Below, piece after piece: positions 25,571-34,115 of a stretch of DNA of 64,000 nucleotides (the stretch's first letter is position 1; each line of letters begins with the position of its first letter). Source of the DNA: CAZAMB01 sp964486335. GTDB taxonomy: Bacteria > Planctomycetota > Phycisphaerae > UBA1845. The notes under the pieces are model-generated. The model searched no databases and was not told the DNA's origin. It was given only the letters and a program-made list of their open reading frames with translations. The stretch is from assembly GCA_964486335.1 (NCBI GenBank), contig CAZAMB010000010.1, positions 62,001 to 126,000 of the forward strand, in the 5' to 3' direction. Position numbers and translations under genes: made by a program.

Positions 25571-27871
25571 ATGAGACACTCACACTCCAACAACACCACC
25601 GGCCACCTTTGGGTTGAAGCGGGCGACCTGAAGGAAGGCGTCGTGGCCGACGTGGCTCCAATCCTGCGGATCGATCGAACCTATTCGTTCGCCGTGCGCG
25701 ATGACTTGGTCGAATCGCTTGCTGTGGGCCAGCGGGTTTGCATCCCATTGGGGCGAAGCGGACGTCTGGTTCACGGGTTCGTCGTGGGTCTCGATCGGAA
25801 ACCCTGGGACAGCACGCTTCGGGAGGTTCACTCGCTTGTCGATACGGCGAGTTTCCTGACGCCGGAATTGGTCGAACTGGGTCGTCAAATCAGTCGGCAC
25901 TACTGCTGCCCTTTGGGAATAACGCTCAAGGCAATGACGCCCGACGCCGTTCGGCGCGGTCGTGGAATGGCCAGAGTGCGGTTTGCTCGCCCGATCGATG
26001 TCGAGTTACGGACCGACGACCCCCCGCGACAGATCACGACAAAGCGGAAGGCCGTTCTGGACGCGCTTTCGGCGTACGTAGACCCAGTTCGCGTCGAAGA
26101 GCTGGTCGAACGCAGCGGCTCATCGGCGGCGGTCGTCCGGGCTATGGCGCGGGCGGGATTGCTGGAGATTATCGTCAAGGAAGAACCGGTCACCGATTGC
26201 ACCGACGAAACGACAAATGATCCCGTCGAGCCGACGTTTCGGATGAACAAGGATCAAGAGTCCGCACTTCGTTCAATCGAACAGGCGATCGAGGGAAAGC
26301 GGTTCGGGGTAACGTTGCTCTTCGGAGTCAGCGGCGCCGGAAAGACCGAAGTATACATTCGGGCGATCCGCCGAGTCATCGAATCCGGTCGGCAAGCGAT
26401 CTTCCTTGTCCCGGAGATCGTGCTGACGACGCAACTCGCCGAACGGCTTTCTTCGAGGTTTGCGCGCGTGGCGATTCAGCATAGCGGCCTGACGGAATCG
26501 CAGCGCGCGACGATGTGGCGAAGCATCGCCGCAGGCGAAAAGCAGGTCATCATCGGAACGCGGAGCGCGGTGTTCGCGCCCTGTCCGAATCTCGGGTTGA
26601 TCGTAGTCGATGAGGAGCAGGAATCGAGCTACAAGAACCTCCAGGCTCCCCGGTTTCACGTACGCGACGCGGCGATCATGCGCGCCAAATTGTCGGGCAT
26701 TCCGGTCGTTCTGGGATCGGCCACGCCCGCACTGGAGACATGGCACCGAAGCGGACATCGCGACGATTATGCGCGCGTCTGCATGCCGAACCGGGTCAAC
26801 GAGCTTCCCATGCCCAGGATTCACATCGTGGACATGCGCGATGAGATTGTGGAGCGAAAACAGGCCGTCGTGCTCTCGCGGCTGATGGAGCGATTGCTGG
26901 ACCAGACGCTGGAACGCGGCGAACAGGCCATGATTCTGATGAATCGACGCGGCTACGCCAACCGGGTGTTCTGTCCGGCCTGCAAGGCGAGTCTGACCTG
27001 TCCGAACTGCAACGTGGGGCTGGTGGTTCACGCGACGGCGGGCTTGACGATATGCCATTATTGTCGGTCGCGGATTGCCACGCCGACGACATGTCCAAAC
27101 GTCACCTGCGGCGAACAACTGATCCAGGTGGGCGCGGGTACGCAGCGCATCGAACAAACGCTCGGCGAACAGTATCCCGACGCGCGGATCGTGCGCGTGG
27201 ACAGCGACACGATGCGGCATCGCAGCCAATACGAAAAGGTCGTCGCGGACTTCGAGTCCCGAAAGATCGACATCCTCGTCGGAACTCAAATGATCGCCAA
27301 GGGGCTTGATTTTCCTTTTGTGTCGTTCGTTGGGATGATTCAGGCCGACGTGGGCGGATTTGCCGCGGATTTCCGAGCCCATGAGCGATTGTTTCAATTG
27401 GTGACGCAAGTCGCGGGACGGGCGGGCCGCGCGGACGCACCGGGACAGGTCGTCGTTCAGACGACGGAACCCGCGCTTCCGGCACTGCGATTCGCGCTGC
27501 AACACGATTACCCCGCCTTCGCCGAGGCGGAGCTTGCGGTTCGCCGGAGCGCGCTCTTTCCGCCGTTTGGACGATTGGCGCGAATCGTGATTTTGCACGC
27601 GCGCGAGGAAAGCGCGCGGCGCGAAGCCGAGGGACTCATCCAGCGTATCGTCAACCTTCGAATCGCAGCGAAACAGGCCGAGTTTGAAATCCTCGGACCG
27701 AATCCGTGCCTGCTGGCGCGAATCCGCAAGCGCTACCGGTATGACCTTGTGATCCGGACGGCCACCGGCGTGACGATGGGGCGGTTGCTGGATCGCCTTC
27801 GCGCCGATCGCGTTCTTCGCGTGAAATCCGGCGAATTAACGATCGACGTTGATCCGGTCTCAATGGTTTGA
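25571..27871 (+). CDS. priA: Primosomal protein N' (replication restart helicase PriA)
   Basis: ATP-dependent helicase that reloads the replisome at stalled forks. 766 aa. The N-terminal DNA-binding domain (about 35-125) contains VGQRVCIPLGRSGRLVHGFV. The helicase core has Walker A GVSGAGKTEV, DEE box VDEEQESSYK, LGSATPALETW and motif VI QVAGRAGRA. Between the lobes are eight zinc-binding cysteines in four pairs: CPAC, CPNC, CHYC and CPNVTC. The length is standard. No clear ribosome binding site is visible before the ATG. Confidence 0.97.
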   Translation: MRHSHSNNTTGHLWVEAGDLKEGVVADVAPILRIDRTYSFAVRDDLVESLAVGQRVCIPLGRSGRLVHGFVVGLDRKPWDSTLREVHSLVDTASFLTPELVELGRQISRHYCCPLGITLKAMTPDAVRRGRGMARVRFARPIDVELRTDDPPRQITTKRKAVLDALSAYVDPVRVEELVERSGSSAAVVRAMARAGLLEIIVKEEPVTDCTDETTNDPVEPTFRMNKDQESALRSIEQAIEGKRFGVTLLFGVSGAGKTEVYIRAIRRVIESGRQAIFLVPEIVLTTQLAERLSSRFARVAIQHSGLTESQRATMWRSIAAGEKQVIIGTRSAVFAPCPNLGLIVVDEEQESSYKNLQAPRFHVRDAAIMRAKLSGIPVVLGSATPALETWHRSGHRDDYARVCMPNRVNELPMPRIHIVDMRDEIVERKQAVVLSRLMERLLDQTLERGEQAMILMNRRGYANRVFCPACKASLTCPNCNVGLVVHATAGLTICHYCRSRIATPTTCPNVTCGEQLIQVGAGTQRIEQTLGEQYPDARIVRVDSDTMRHRSQYEKVVADFESRKIDILVGTQMIAKGLDFPFVSFVGMIQADVGGFAADFRAHERLFQLVTQVAGRAGRADAPGQVVVQTTEPALPALRFALQHDYPAFAEAELAVRRSALFPPFGRLARIVILHAREESARREAEGLIQRIVNLRIAAKQAEFEILGPNPCLLARIRKRYRYDLVIRTATGVTMGRLLDRLRADRVLRVKSGELTIDVDPVSMV

Positions 27872-27958
27872 TCGTCACAACCCGAGGGTCGCCCCGGCTT
27901 TTCGGTCTTGGAGCGCCTCGGTACACTGATCGTGGTTTTCGATGGAACGCACCGAACC

Positions 27959-29146
27959 ATGAAATATGCGATCATCCTACCCGACGGCGCCGCCGACGAG
28001 CCGGTTGAATCGCTGGGCGGGCGAACGCCCCTTGAGGCCGCTCGTAAGCCCAACATCGACTGGGTTTCCATTAATGGCCGACAGGGACTCGTCCATACGG
28101 TCCCGCGAGGGTTCGCGCCGGGCAGCGACGTGGCTACATTGTCGTTGTTCGGATATGACCCCGAGGTGGACTACAGCGGTCGGGCGCCGCTTGAAGCGGC
28201 GGCCCGCGGCATCGACATCGCTCAGGATGAGCTTGTGTTTCGGTGCAATTTCGTAACGCTTGTCGACGACTGCATGGAGGATTTCACCGCCGGTCACATT
28301 TCACAGCGAGAAGCCGATTTGCTCATCGAGTCGCTGAACGCCGAACTCGGCGGGCGAAGCCTGCGAGTCTTTTCCGGCGTCTCTTATCGCAATCTGATGG
28401 TCGCGCACGACGCGACGGAGGGACGATTGCAATGCACGCCGCCGCACGATATTCCCAATCGCCCCGTCGGAGAATACCTGCCTCGCGGAACCGGAAGTGA
28501 ATGGGTGTGCAACATCATGAATCGGGCTCGCGCGATTCTGGCGGATCACGCGGTGAATCACGTTCGACGAGACCTGGGTGAGAATCCTGCCACCGATATC
28601 TGGCTTTGGGGTCAGGGACGGGCCAAGGCGGTCGAACCCTTTGAAAAGCGCTATCGCGTTCGGGGAGCGGCGATCGCGGCGGTCGATCTCATTCGAGGGA
28701 TCGCCCGCACGGTCGGCATGGATGTCATCGATGTTGAAGGAGCAACGGGCTTCCTCGACACAAATTACGCGGGAAAGGGCGACGCGGCAGTCGGCGCGCT
28801 GGACGATTACGATCTCGTGGTAGTTCACATCGAAGCGCCGGATGAGGCAGGACACCTCGGCAATGCTGACGAAAAGGTTCGCGCCATCGAACGGATTGAC
28901 GAGCATGTTGTTGGACCGCTTCTGGAGAAGCTCCAATCCTTTACAGAATGGCGCATCCTCGTGGCGCCCGACCATCCGACGCCGGTCGCCAAACGCGTTC
29001 ACACCGATGCTCCACCGCCGTTTTGCATGGCCGGAACGCGCGTGCATACGGTGCTGAAAAAGCCGTTCAGTGAAGCGGCGGCGGCCGGAAGCGATCTTGA
29101 AATCGAGCTTGGTCACGAGTTGATGGAGTATTTCCTGCGAACTTGA
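27959..29146 (+). CDS. apgM: 2,3-bisphosphoglycerate-independent phosphoglycerate mutase, ApgM type
   Basis: Glycolytic/gluconeogenic enzyme interconverting 3- and 2-phosphoglycerate, of the archaeal-like alkaline-phosphatase superfamily branch. 395 aa from ATG 27959, which matches the family start MKYAIILPDGAADEPV; the 17 residues upstream in the open frame are not conserved-looking. Metal and active-site blocks are visible: PDGAAD, PGSDVATLSLFGYDP (with the serine nucleophile), the central HIEAPDEAGH, and the C-terminal VAPDHPTPV and THTD-like HTDAPPPF. GGAA lies about 10 nt upstream. It converges on the amidohydrolase gene. Confidence 0.95.
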   Translation: MKYAIILPDGAADEPVESLGGRTPLEAARKPNIDWVSINGRQGLVHTVPRGFAPGSDVATLSLFGYDPEVDYSGRAPLEAAARGIDIAQDELVFRCNFVTLVDDCMEDFTAGHISQREADLLIESLNAELGGRSLRVFSGVSYRNLMVAHDATEGRLQCTPPHDIPNRPVGEYLPRGTGSEWVCNIMNRARAILADHAVNHVRRDLGENPATDIWLWGQGRAKAVEPFEKRYRVRGAAIAAVDLIRGIARTVGMDVIDVEGATGFLDTNYAGKGDAAVGALDDYDLVVVHIEAPDEAGHLGNADEKVRAIERIDEHVVGPLLEKLQSFTEWRILVAPDHPTPVAKRVHTDAPPPFCMAGTRVHTVLKKPFSEAAAAGSDLEIELGHELMEYFLRT

Positions 29147-29180
29147 GCGGCGTGCTTTCGATCGCGACGGTTCAGTTCAC

Positions 29181-30455
29181 TCAGCAAACGGCGCTTGATG
29201 ATCGACGAACGCCGGCGGCATAGACTGCCAGTGGAGCGCATTTGGACTCGAAGACCGCCGACCATTCGCGACGTGCCGACGGAACAAGTGGGAGGACAAC
29301 CAGGTCGGCCGATTTGCCGGGCGTAATGGAGCCGCACACTTCGGCCAATCCCAATGCACGCGCTCCAGCAAGGGTCGCCATTTGGAGCAAGACGCTCTGC
29401 GGAATATCGGGATGTTCAGATCGCAAGAAACGCATTTCGTCGAGTATCGACAACGAAGGATTGGAGGCGAGGCTGTCGGTGCCGATGCAGACGTTGATTC
29501 CAGCACGAATCATTTCGAGAAATCGGTGCGGAGCGTGACCGAACGCGTGGTGCGTTCTCGGACAAAACGCGACGCTCGCGCCGCACGATGCGATCGCGCC
29601 GATGTCGGCGTCGCTGACGTAATTGGCGTGAGCGAGTATGGTTCGCGGAGTGAGAATCCCGGCGGCATCACACCAAGCGACAGGTGAACATTTCGACGCG
29701 GGGACAGCGGCTTCAAAAATGCCAAGGCGGCGAATGAACTCGCACAGTGGACCGCTTCGATTCTGAGTGAACTCATGTTCTTCCTGTGTTTCAGCGACGT
29801 GAATGCACAGCGGCAGAAGGCGCTGAGTCGCGAGGTCGCCGCAAGCCTTGAGCAAATCGGGGTCGACTGAATAGGGAGCGTGCGGGGAAAGACCGATTCT
29901 CAATGATAGTGAAGCGAGGTCAGAGTTTATGGCCGCAGCGATTCGATCGTCGAAGCCCGTCCGACCGGCGCCGATCGCGATGACTTCACCGAAGGACACT
30001 ACGCGCAGCGGACAATCCGAAAGTGTTTGTCGGCTCAGCGCCGGAAACGCAGTGATGTCACCGACGGTCGTCACGCCAGACGCTAATGACTCCGCAACGC
30101 CTCGTCGTACTGCGCGGGCGACGTAATGGGCTTCGACCGGATCGGTTGACGGTTGTCGTTCCTGTGAGGTCTGAACCAGCTGCATGTCGGCGGACCGTGT
30201 CGTCATGAGGCGTTGCAGCCAATCGACGAAGTCCAGTGACGGCGGCACCCGACCAGCAAGCAGACTCAATTCGAGATGGGTGTGAGCGTTGACGAATCCG
30301 GGCAGGATGACGGCGTCGCCGTAATCGATGGTTTTTCCTGCCAGCGTCGCGCCTGGCTCCGCGAATTCGCGGATGCGGCCCTCTTGAATGCTGATCGAAC
30401 CGTTTTCAATGACGGGTGCGTCGACGGGAACAACAAAGCGAGCCTTGATGTTCAT
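29181..30455 (-). CDS. Amidohydrolase, ATZ/TRZ-type deaminase
   Basis: 424-aa metal-dependent hydrolase of the chlorohydrolase/deaminase branch. Metal ligands: FVNAHTHLE (H58, H60), HVAETQEEHEF, HANYVSD and GTDSLASN; HAPYSV is a typical substrate-side histidine motif. Relatives deaminate S-adenosylhomocysteine, guanine, cytosine or aminodeoxyfutalosine. Aminofutalosine deaminase (menaquinone pathway) is an attractive option but no other mqn gene is near, so I leave it unassigned. The start overlaps the GNAT gene stop (ATGA, 30452-30455), so the two are translationally coupled. Confidence 0.88.
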   Translation of the reverse strand: MNIKARFVVPVDAPVIENGSISIQEGRIREFAEPGATLAGKTIDYGDAVILPGFVNAHTHLELSLLAGRVPPSLDFVDWLQRLMTTRSADMQLVQTSQERQPSTDPVEAHYVARAVRRGVAESLASGVTTVGDITAFPALSRQTLSDCPLRVVSFGEVIAIGAGRTGFDDRIAAAINSDLASLSLRIGLSPHAPYSVDPDLLKACGDLATQRLLPLCIHVAETQEEHEFTQNRSGPLCEFIRRLGIFEAAVPASKCSPVAWCDAAGILTPRTILAHANYVSDADIGAIASCGASVAFCPRTHHAFGHAPHRFLEMIRAGINVCIGTDSLASNPSLSILDEMRFLRSEHPDIPQSVLLQMATLAGARALGLAEVCGSITPGKSADLVVLPLVPSARREWSAVFESKCAPLAVYAAGVRRSSSAVC

Positions 30456-31249
30456 AACGCGGGTACCGCTTCGAATGGTGTGGGCCGTTCGAACTCGGCA
30501 ATGCGACCATCTTCGACGAATCCGGCACTTGTCAGTAGCTCCATCAATGTTGAGTCGCCCACCTCAACTGATGCGAGGATGGACGGCAAGGTCAGTCGTT
30601 TCGCAAGTCCGAGCGCGTAAGCCAAAAGAGACTCTTCAACAGAGCGGTTTTGAAACGCGGGCAACACAGCAAGATCGACAAGTCGAGCAATGTCGCCGAC
30701 CTGATAAATCCCGACCCGGCCGGCCGGCTTTCGGTCGATGGTCGCGACAAACATATCGAGTTGCGGATCATCGAGTCGTTCGATCCACGCTTCGGCCAGC
30801 CGCTCCCTCGCCCGCGCGATCAAGGGAACGTCGTCGTCCAAATAGGAACGTCGAAACTGTTCGCGTACCGCGCGAGCGGGCAGAACGCGAACGCCGTGGT
30901 CCAAGTCGGGAATCCGCCATTGGGTCAGTGCCAAGGCGGTTCGATTTCTTCGACGAAACCCCCGGAGGGCCAGGAAAGACTCCATGGAATCTTGGGATTC
31001 TTTATCGGCGGGGGCCCAACGGTGAAACACCAGATTGTGTCCACGAAAACAATCTTCGGCCTGGGAAAACGCTTTGGCGAATTGATCCGGGTCCCTGCAA
31101 ACAACTTCGCGAAACTGGTTAAGGTCAGGCAGTTCGGGGAAGCGCTCGCTATAATAGGCAATGCCGAAATCAAGCGTTTGCTTCTGGCACAACTGGAGGC
31201 AAAGGCCCTGGGTTGAACGCAACAGGGAACCCACCGTCGTTCGTTCCAT
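30452..31249 (-). CDS. GNAT-type acetyltransferase-like protein
   Basis: 265 aa. The C-terminal half is a recognisable GNAT fold: FVATIDRKPAGRVGIYQV (beta4), ARLVDLAVLPAFQNRSVEESLLAYAL (beta4-alpha3 with a loose acetyl-CoA loop) and a final strand FVEDGRIAEFERP. The pyrophosphate loop lacks the usual Q/RxxGxG/A, reading FQNRSVEES, so activity is uncertain. The N-terminal half is a second, degenerate copy or a distinct helical domain. I start at ATG 31249, 10 nt after the gatA stop. It ends overlapping the amidohydrolase gene. Confidence 0.72.
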   Translation of the reverse strand: MERTTVGSLLRSTQGLCLQLCQKQTLDFGIAYYSERFPELPDLNQFREVVCRDPDQFAKAFSQAEDCFRGHNLVFHRWAPADKESQDSMESFLALRGFRRRNRTALALTQWRIPDLDHGVRVLPARAVREQFRRSYLDDDVPLIARARERLAEAWIERLDDPQLDMFVATIDRKPAGRVGIYQVGDIARLVDLAVLPAFQNRSVEESLLAYALGLAKRLTLPSILASVEVGDSTLMELLTSAGFVEDGRIAEFERPTPFEAVPAL

Positions 31250-31259
31250 GGCGTGAATC

Positions 31260-32729
31260 TTACGCGACCGACGCCGTCGGAGGAACCATCGTGTGATGGT
31301 GGGTGGATCGCTGAAAAGCGCCACCAAGCCTGAAGAGCGCTTCCTCTCCGAATGAGGGGCCCATCAGTTGCAGACCGATGGGAAGCCCCGCCGCGTCAAA
31401 TCCGCACGGGATGCTGATCGCACAAATCCCCGCGAGATTGGCTGCAATGGTGTAAATGTCCTCAAGGTACATGGTCAAGGGGTCTGCAGACTTTTCTCCC
31501 ACACAGAATGCCGTGGTCGGCGAAACCGGCGATGCGATGACGTCCACGCGATCAAACGCCTTCACGAAGTCCTGTTGAATGAGCGTGCGGACCTTTAGGG
31601 CCTTCAGGTAATAGGCGTCATAATAGCCACTGGAAAGGGCGTAGGTTCCCAGCATGATTCGGCGTTTTGTCTCTGGACCGAAGCCCTCGCCCCGAGAATC
31701 ACTGTAGAGGTCGTTGATGTCACCCTTTCGATCGGACCGCCGCCCATATCGAACGCCATCAAATCGGGCCAGATTGCTCGACGCTTCGGCCGTGGCGATA
31801 AGGTAGTAGCAGGCGATGCCGTATTTCATGTGCGGCAGGTGGATCTCAACAAGTTCCGCGCCTTGTGACTGAAGAACACCGATGGCTGAAAGCACCGAGC
31901 CGCGAACCTCCCGATTCAAACCCTCGCCGAAATACTCCGGACTGATGCCGATGCGCATGCCCTCGACAGGTCGCTCGACCGCGGCCACGTAATCGGAAAC
32001 CGGTTGGTCGGCGCTGGTCGAATCGCGATCATCGTGTCCGGCGATGATCGAGAGCATCAGGGCAGCGTCGGTTACCGTTGTTGTGATCGGTCCGATCTGA
32101 TCGAGGCTGCTGCCATAGGCCACGAGTCCGTACCTCGATACGCGTCCGTAAGATGGTTTGAGACCCACAACGCCGCAAAGCGCCGCCGGAAGTCGAACCG
32201 AACCGCCGGTGTCGCTCCCCAGAGCGGCCGGTACGAGCCTCGCGGCCACGGCGGCGGCTGAACCGCCCGAAGACCCACCCGCGACGCGCGTCAAATCCCA
32301 TGGGTTGAGGGTCGGCCCGAAGGCACTGTTTTCGGTGCTGCTGCCCATCGCAAACTCGTCGAGGTTGGTTTTTCCGATGATGATGGCGCCGGCGGCTTCC
32401 AAACGATTGACGACGTGGGCGTTGTAGCCCGATCTGAAGTTTTCAAGAATCCTGGAACCGCACGTCGTCGCGCCCCATGTCGTGCAGAGATTGTCTTTGA
32501 CAGCTACGGGAACGCCGGAAAGCGGTTCGAGGGACTTGCCGTCAGCGCGACGGCGATCGATCTCATGCGCGCAAGCCAATGCCCGGTCGCGCGCCACGCT
32601 CAAGAAGGCACTAAGCTTTCCGGACGCACGATCGATACGCGCTATCGCGGCTTCGATTTCGCGCGTCGCTGTGGAACGGCCTTCGCGAATGGCTGCGGCA
32701 AATTCCATTAAGCCTGCGTATTCGAGCAA
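31260..32729 (-). CDS. gatA: Asp-tRNA(Asn)/Glu-tRNA(Gln) amidotransferase subunit A
   Basis: Glutaminase/amidase subunit of the GatCAB complex that converts mischarged Glu-tRNA(Gln) or Asp-tRNA(Asn). 489 aa, standard length. The Ser-cisSer-Lys triad is complete: K78 in VPVAVKDNL, S153 in GGSSGGSAAA and the nucleophile S177 in GSDTGGSVRLP. GatB and GatC genes are not in the window. It lies 18 nt downstream of rnd and 10 nt upstream of the GNAT gene, so probably part of a four-gene unit. Confidence 0.97.
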   Translation of the reverse strand: MLEYAGLMEFAAAIREGRSTATREIEAAIARIDRASGKLSAFLSVARDRALACAHEIDRRRADGKSLEPLSGVPVAVKDNLCTTWGATTCGSRILENFRSGYNAHVVNRLEAAGAIIIGKTNLDEFAMGSSTENSAFGPTLNPWDLTRVAGGSSGGSAAAVAARLVPAALGSDTGGSVRLPAALCGVVGLKPSYGRVSRYGLVAYGSSLDQIGPITTTVTDAALMLSIIAGHDDRDSTSADQPVSDYVAAVERPVEGMRIGISPEYFGEGLNREVRGSVLSAIGVLQSQGAELVEIHLPHMKYGIACYYLIATAEASSNLARFDGVRYGRRSDRKGDINDLYSDSRGEGFGPETKRRIMLGTYALSSGYYDAYYLKALKVRTLIQQDFVKAFDRVDVIASPVSPTTAFCVGEKSADPLTMYLEDIYTIAANLAGICAISIPCGFDAAGLPIGLQLMGPSFGEEALFRLGGAFQRSTHHHTMVPPTASVA

Positions 32730-32747
32730 TCCGAGACCCCTCGCTCT

Positions 32748-33932
32748 CTAGGTTACGCGCAAGATCGGCTCGCCATCGGCTGAATCGACCTGAACTGTTC
32801 GTTTGCCCGACAACACCCCCTCCAGGAGCAACCCGACCGTGTCCGCCCGCCAGCCGCGAAGCAGATCCACATCGCCGTTGCGGCCGGTCACCCGATTGCG
32901 TATCAGGTCGCGGATGGACTTCTTCGTTGCAACCAAACCGTAGGCAAGATCGCGCTCAAGGCAATAGCCTCGAAGAACCGCTGTCGCAAGGGCGATGAGC
33001 ACGGTTTCCCGAGGAGTTTCGATTTCGGCATCGTGACGAATCGGCTTCGATTCCGGCGGAAGCGTTGTCGAATGCTCAACGACCTTACCAAGGGCTTGCA
33101 CATGTTTGTCGCTCATATTCAATCCGCGCAGGTCGCGGATTTCGGAGAAGGCGCTAAGTTGCAGGCGAGCAATCTCCACGAGCAAGTGGTCTTTGAGGAT
33201 GACGCGGGCTGGACGGTCCAGTTTCCTGGCCAACTCATCACGCCAGGCCAGCAACTCTCTGGCCGTGGTCACCTGCTTGCCTTTCAGGGCGCTTGCCCCC
33301 TTGACGCGACGGAGCTTGTCTTCTTCCTCTCGACTGTAGCACGACTTGTTCTCAAACCGTTCGAACTCTTCTTTCGCCCAAGCCTCGCGACCCAGCTTTT
33401 TAAGCTTTTCTCCGATTTTTTTTCGCGCGGCCGGCAAATGACTGACGTCTTCGGCGGCGTAGCGCAGTTGGGCCGCCGTCAGCGGTCGCCGCCGCCAATC
33501 CGTCAAAGTCTTGGATTTGTGGAGGCGCACATGCAGCGACGCTTGAACCAGTTTTTGCAAACTGATCGGGTATTCGAATCCGACGAATCCCGCGGCGATC
33601 TGCACGTCGAAGACGTTTCGAGGGATGGTGCCAGCATGTTGGACGCATAGGGATAGGTCCTCTTGCCCGGCATGCACGATGGTCTCGACCGCTGGGTCAC
33701 AGATCAGCTTCCAAATCGGCGACATGTCAAGTTTGAGAAAGGGATCGATCAGCGTCACTTCGCTTTCAGTAGCCAGTTGGATCAGGCAGACCTCCGGTTC
33801 GTACCGGTCTTCCATCACGAACTCGGTGTCAAACGCGAATCGACCCTCTTCTCGAGCACGCTCGCAAACCGAGACCAGATCCGCCTGGTTGGTGATGAGC
33901 TTGTGTTCAACTGGTTCAGGAGAACGCGGCAT
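32748..33932 (-). CDS. rnd: Ribonuclease D
   Basis: 3'-5' exoribonuclease acting on tRNA 3' ends and small RNAs. 394 aa. The DEDDy exonuclease domain (about 1-200) has FDTEFVMEDRY (Asp-Glu), HAGQEDL (Asp) and YAAEDVSHL (Tyr and Asp). One HRDC domain follows (about 215-300), then a C-terminal helical region. The start ATG is preceded 6 nt away by a -10-like TAGAAT and no Shine-Dalgarno sequence. First gene of the rnd-gatA-GNAT-amidohydrolase unit, divergent from gyrA. Confidence 0.95.
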   Translation of the reverse strand: MPRSPEPVEHKLITNQADLVSVCERAREEGRFAFDTEFVMEDRYEPEVCLIQLATESEVTLIDPFLKLDMSPIWKLICDPAVETIVHAGQEDLSLCVQHAGTIPRNVFDVQIAAGFVGFEYPISLQKLVQASLHVRLHKSKTLTDWRRRPLTAAQLRYAAEDVSHLPAARKKIGEKLKKLGREAWAKEEFERFENKSCYSREEEDKLRRVKGASALKGKQVTTARELLAWRDELARKLDRPARVILKDHLLVEIARLQLSAFSEIRDLRGLNMSDKHVQALGKVVEHSTTLPPESKPIRHDAEIETPRETVLIALATAVLRGYCLERDLAYGLVATKKSIRDLIRNRVTGRNGDVDLLRGWRADTVGLLLEGVLSGKRTVQVDSADGEPILRVT

Positions 33933-33938
33933 GGACCC

Positions 33939-33944
33939 ATTCTA
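33939..33944 (-). promoter_or_regulatory. Putative -10 element of rnd
   Basis: TAGAAT on the minus strand, 6 nt before the ATG. No good -35 is present at 16-18 nt. Included because it repeats the leaderless arrangement seen at other genes here. Confidence 0.3.
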
Positions 33945-34018
33945 ATGGCGAGACGAATGGCCGAACAGCAAGCTCCCCCACCGATGCTTTTTGAACGCGA
34001 CGCGGCGACAAGACCCCG

Positions 34019-34048
34019 TTGGCGGATCATTCGACTTCAGGGTAACAT
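34019..34048 (+). promoter_or_regulatory. Putative gyrA promoter
   Basis: TTGGCG (34019-34024), 18-nt spacer, TAACAT (34043-34048). A leader of about 60 nt would follow before the gyrA start. Confidence 0.4.
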
Positions 34049-34115
34049 TCACGTTCGAGTGAACCAAGGTTGAACAGAAAATGTCCACCCGTTTTCGGAG
34101 CCATTGAATACGCCT

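Noticed and set aside
26273..27598. 441-codon open frame on the minus strand
   Set aside because: Antisense to the helicase core of priA, whose motifs are unambiguous.
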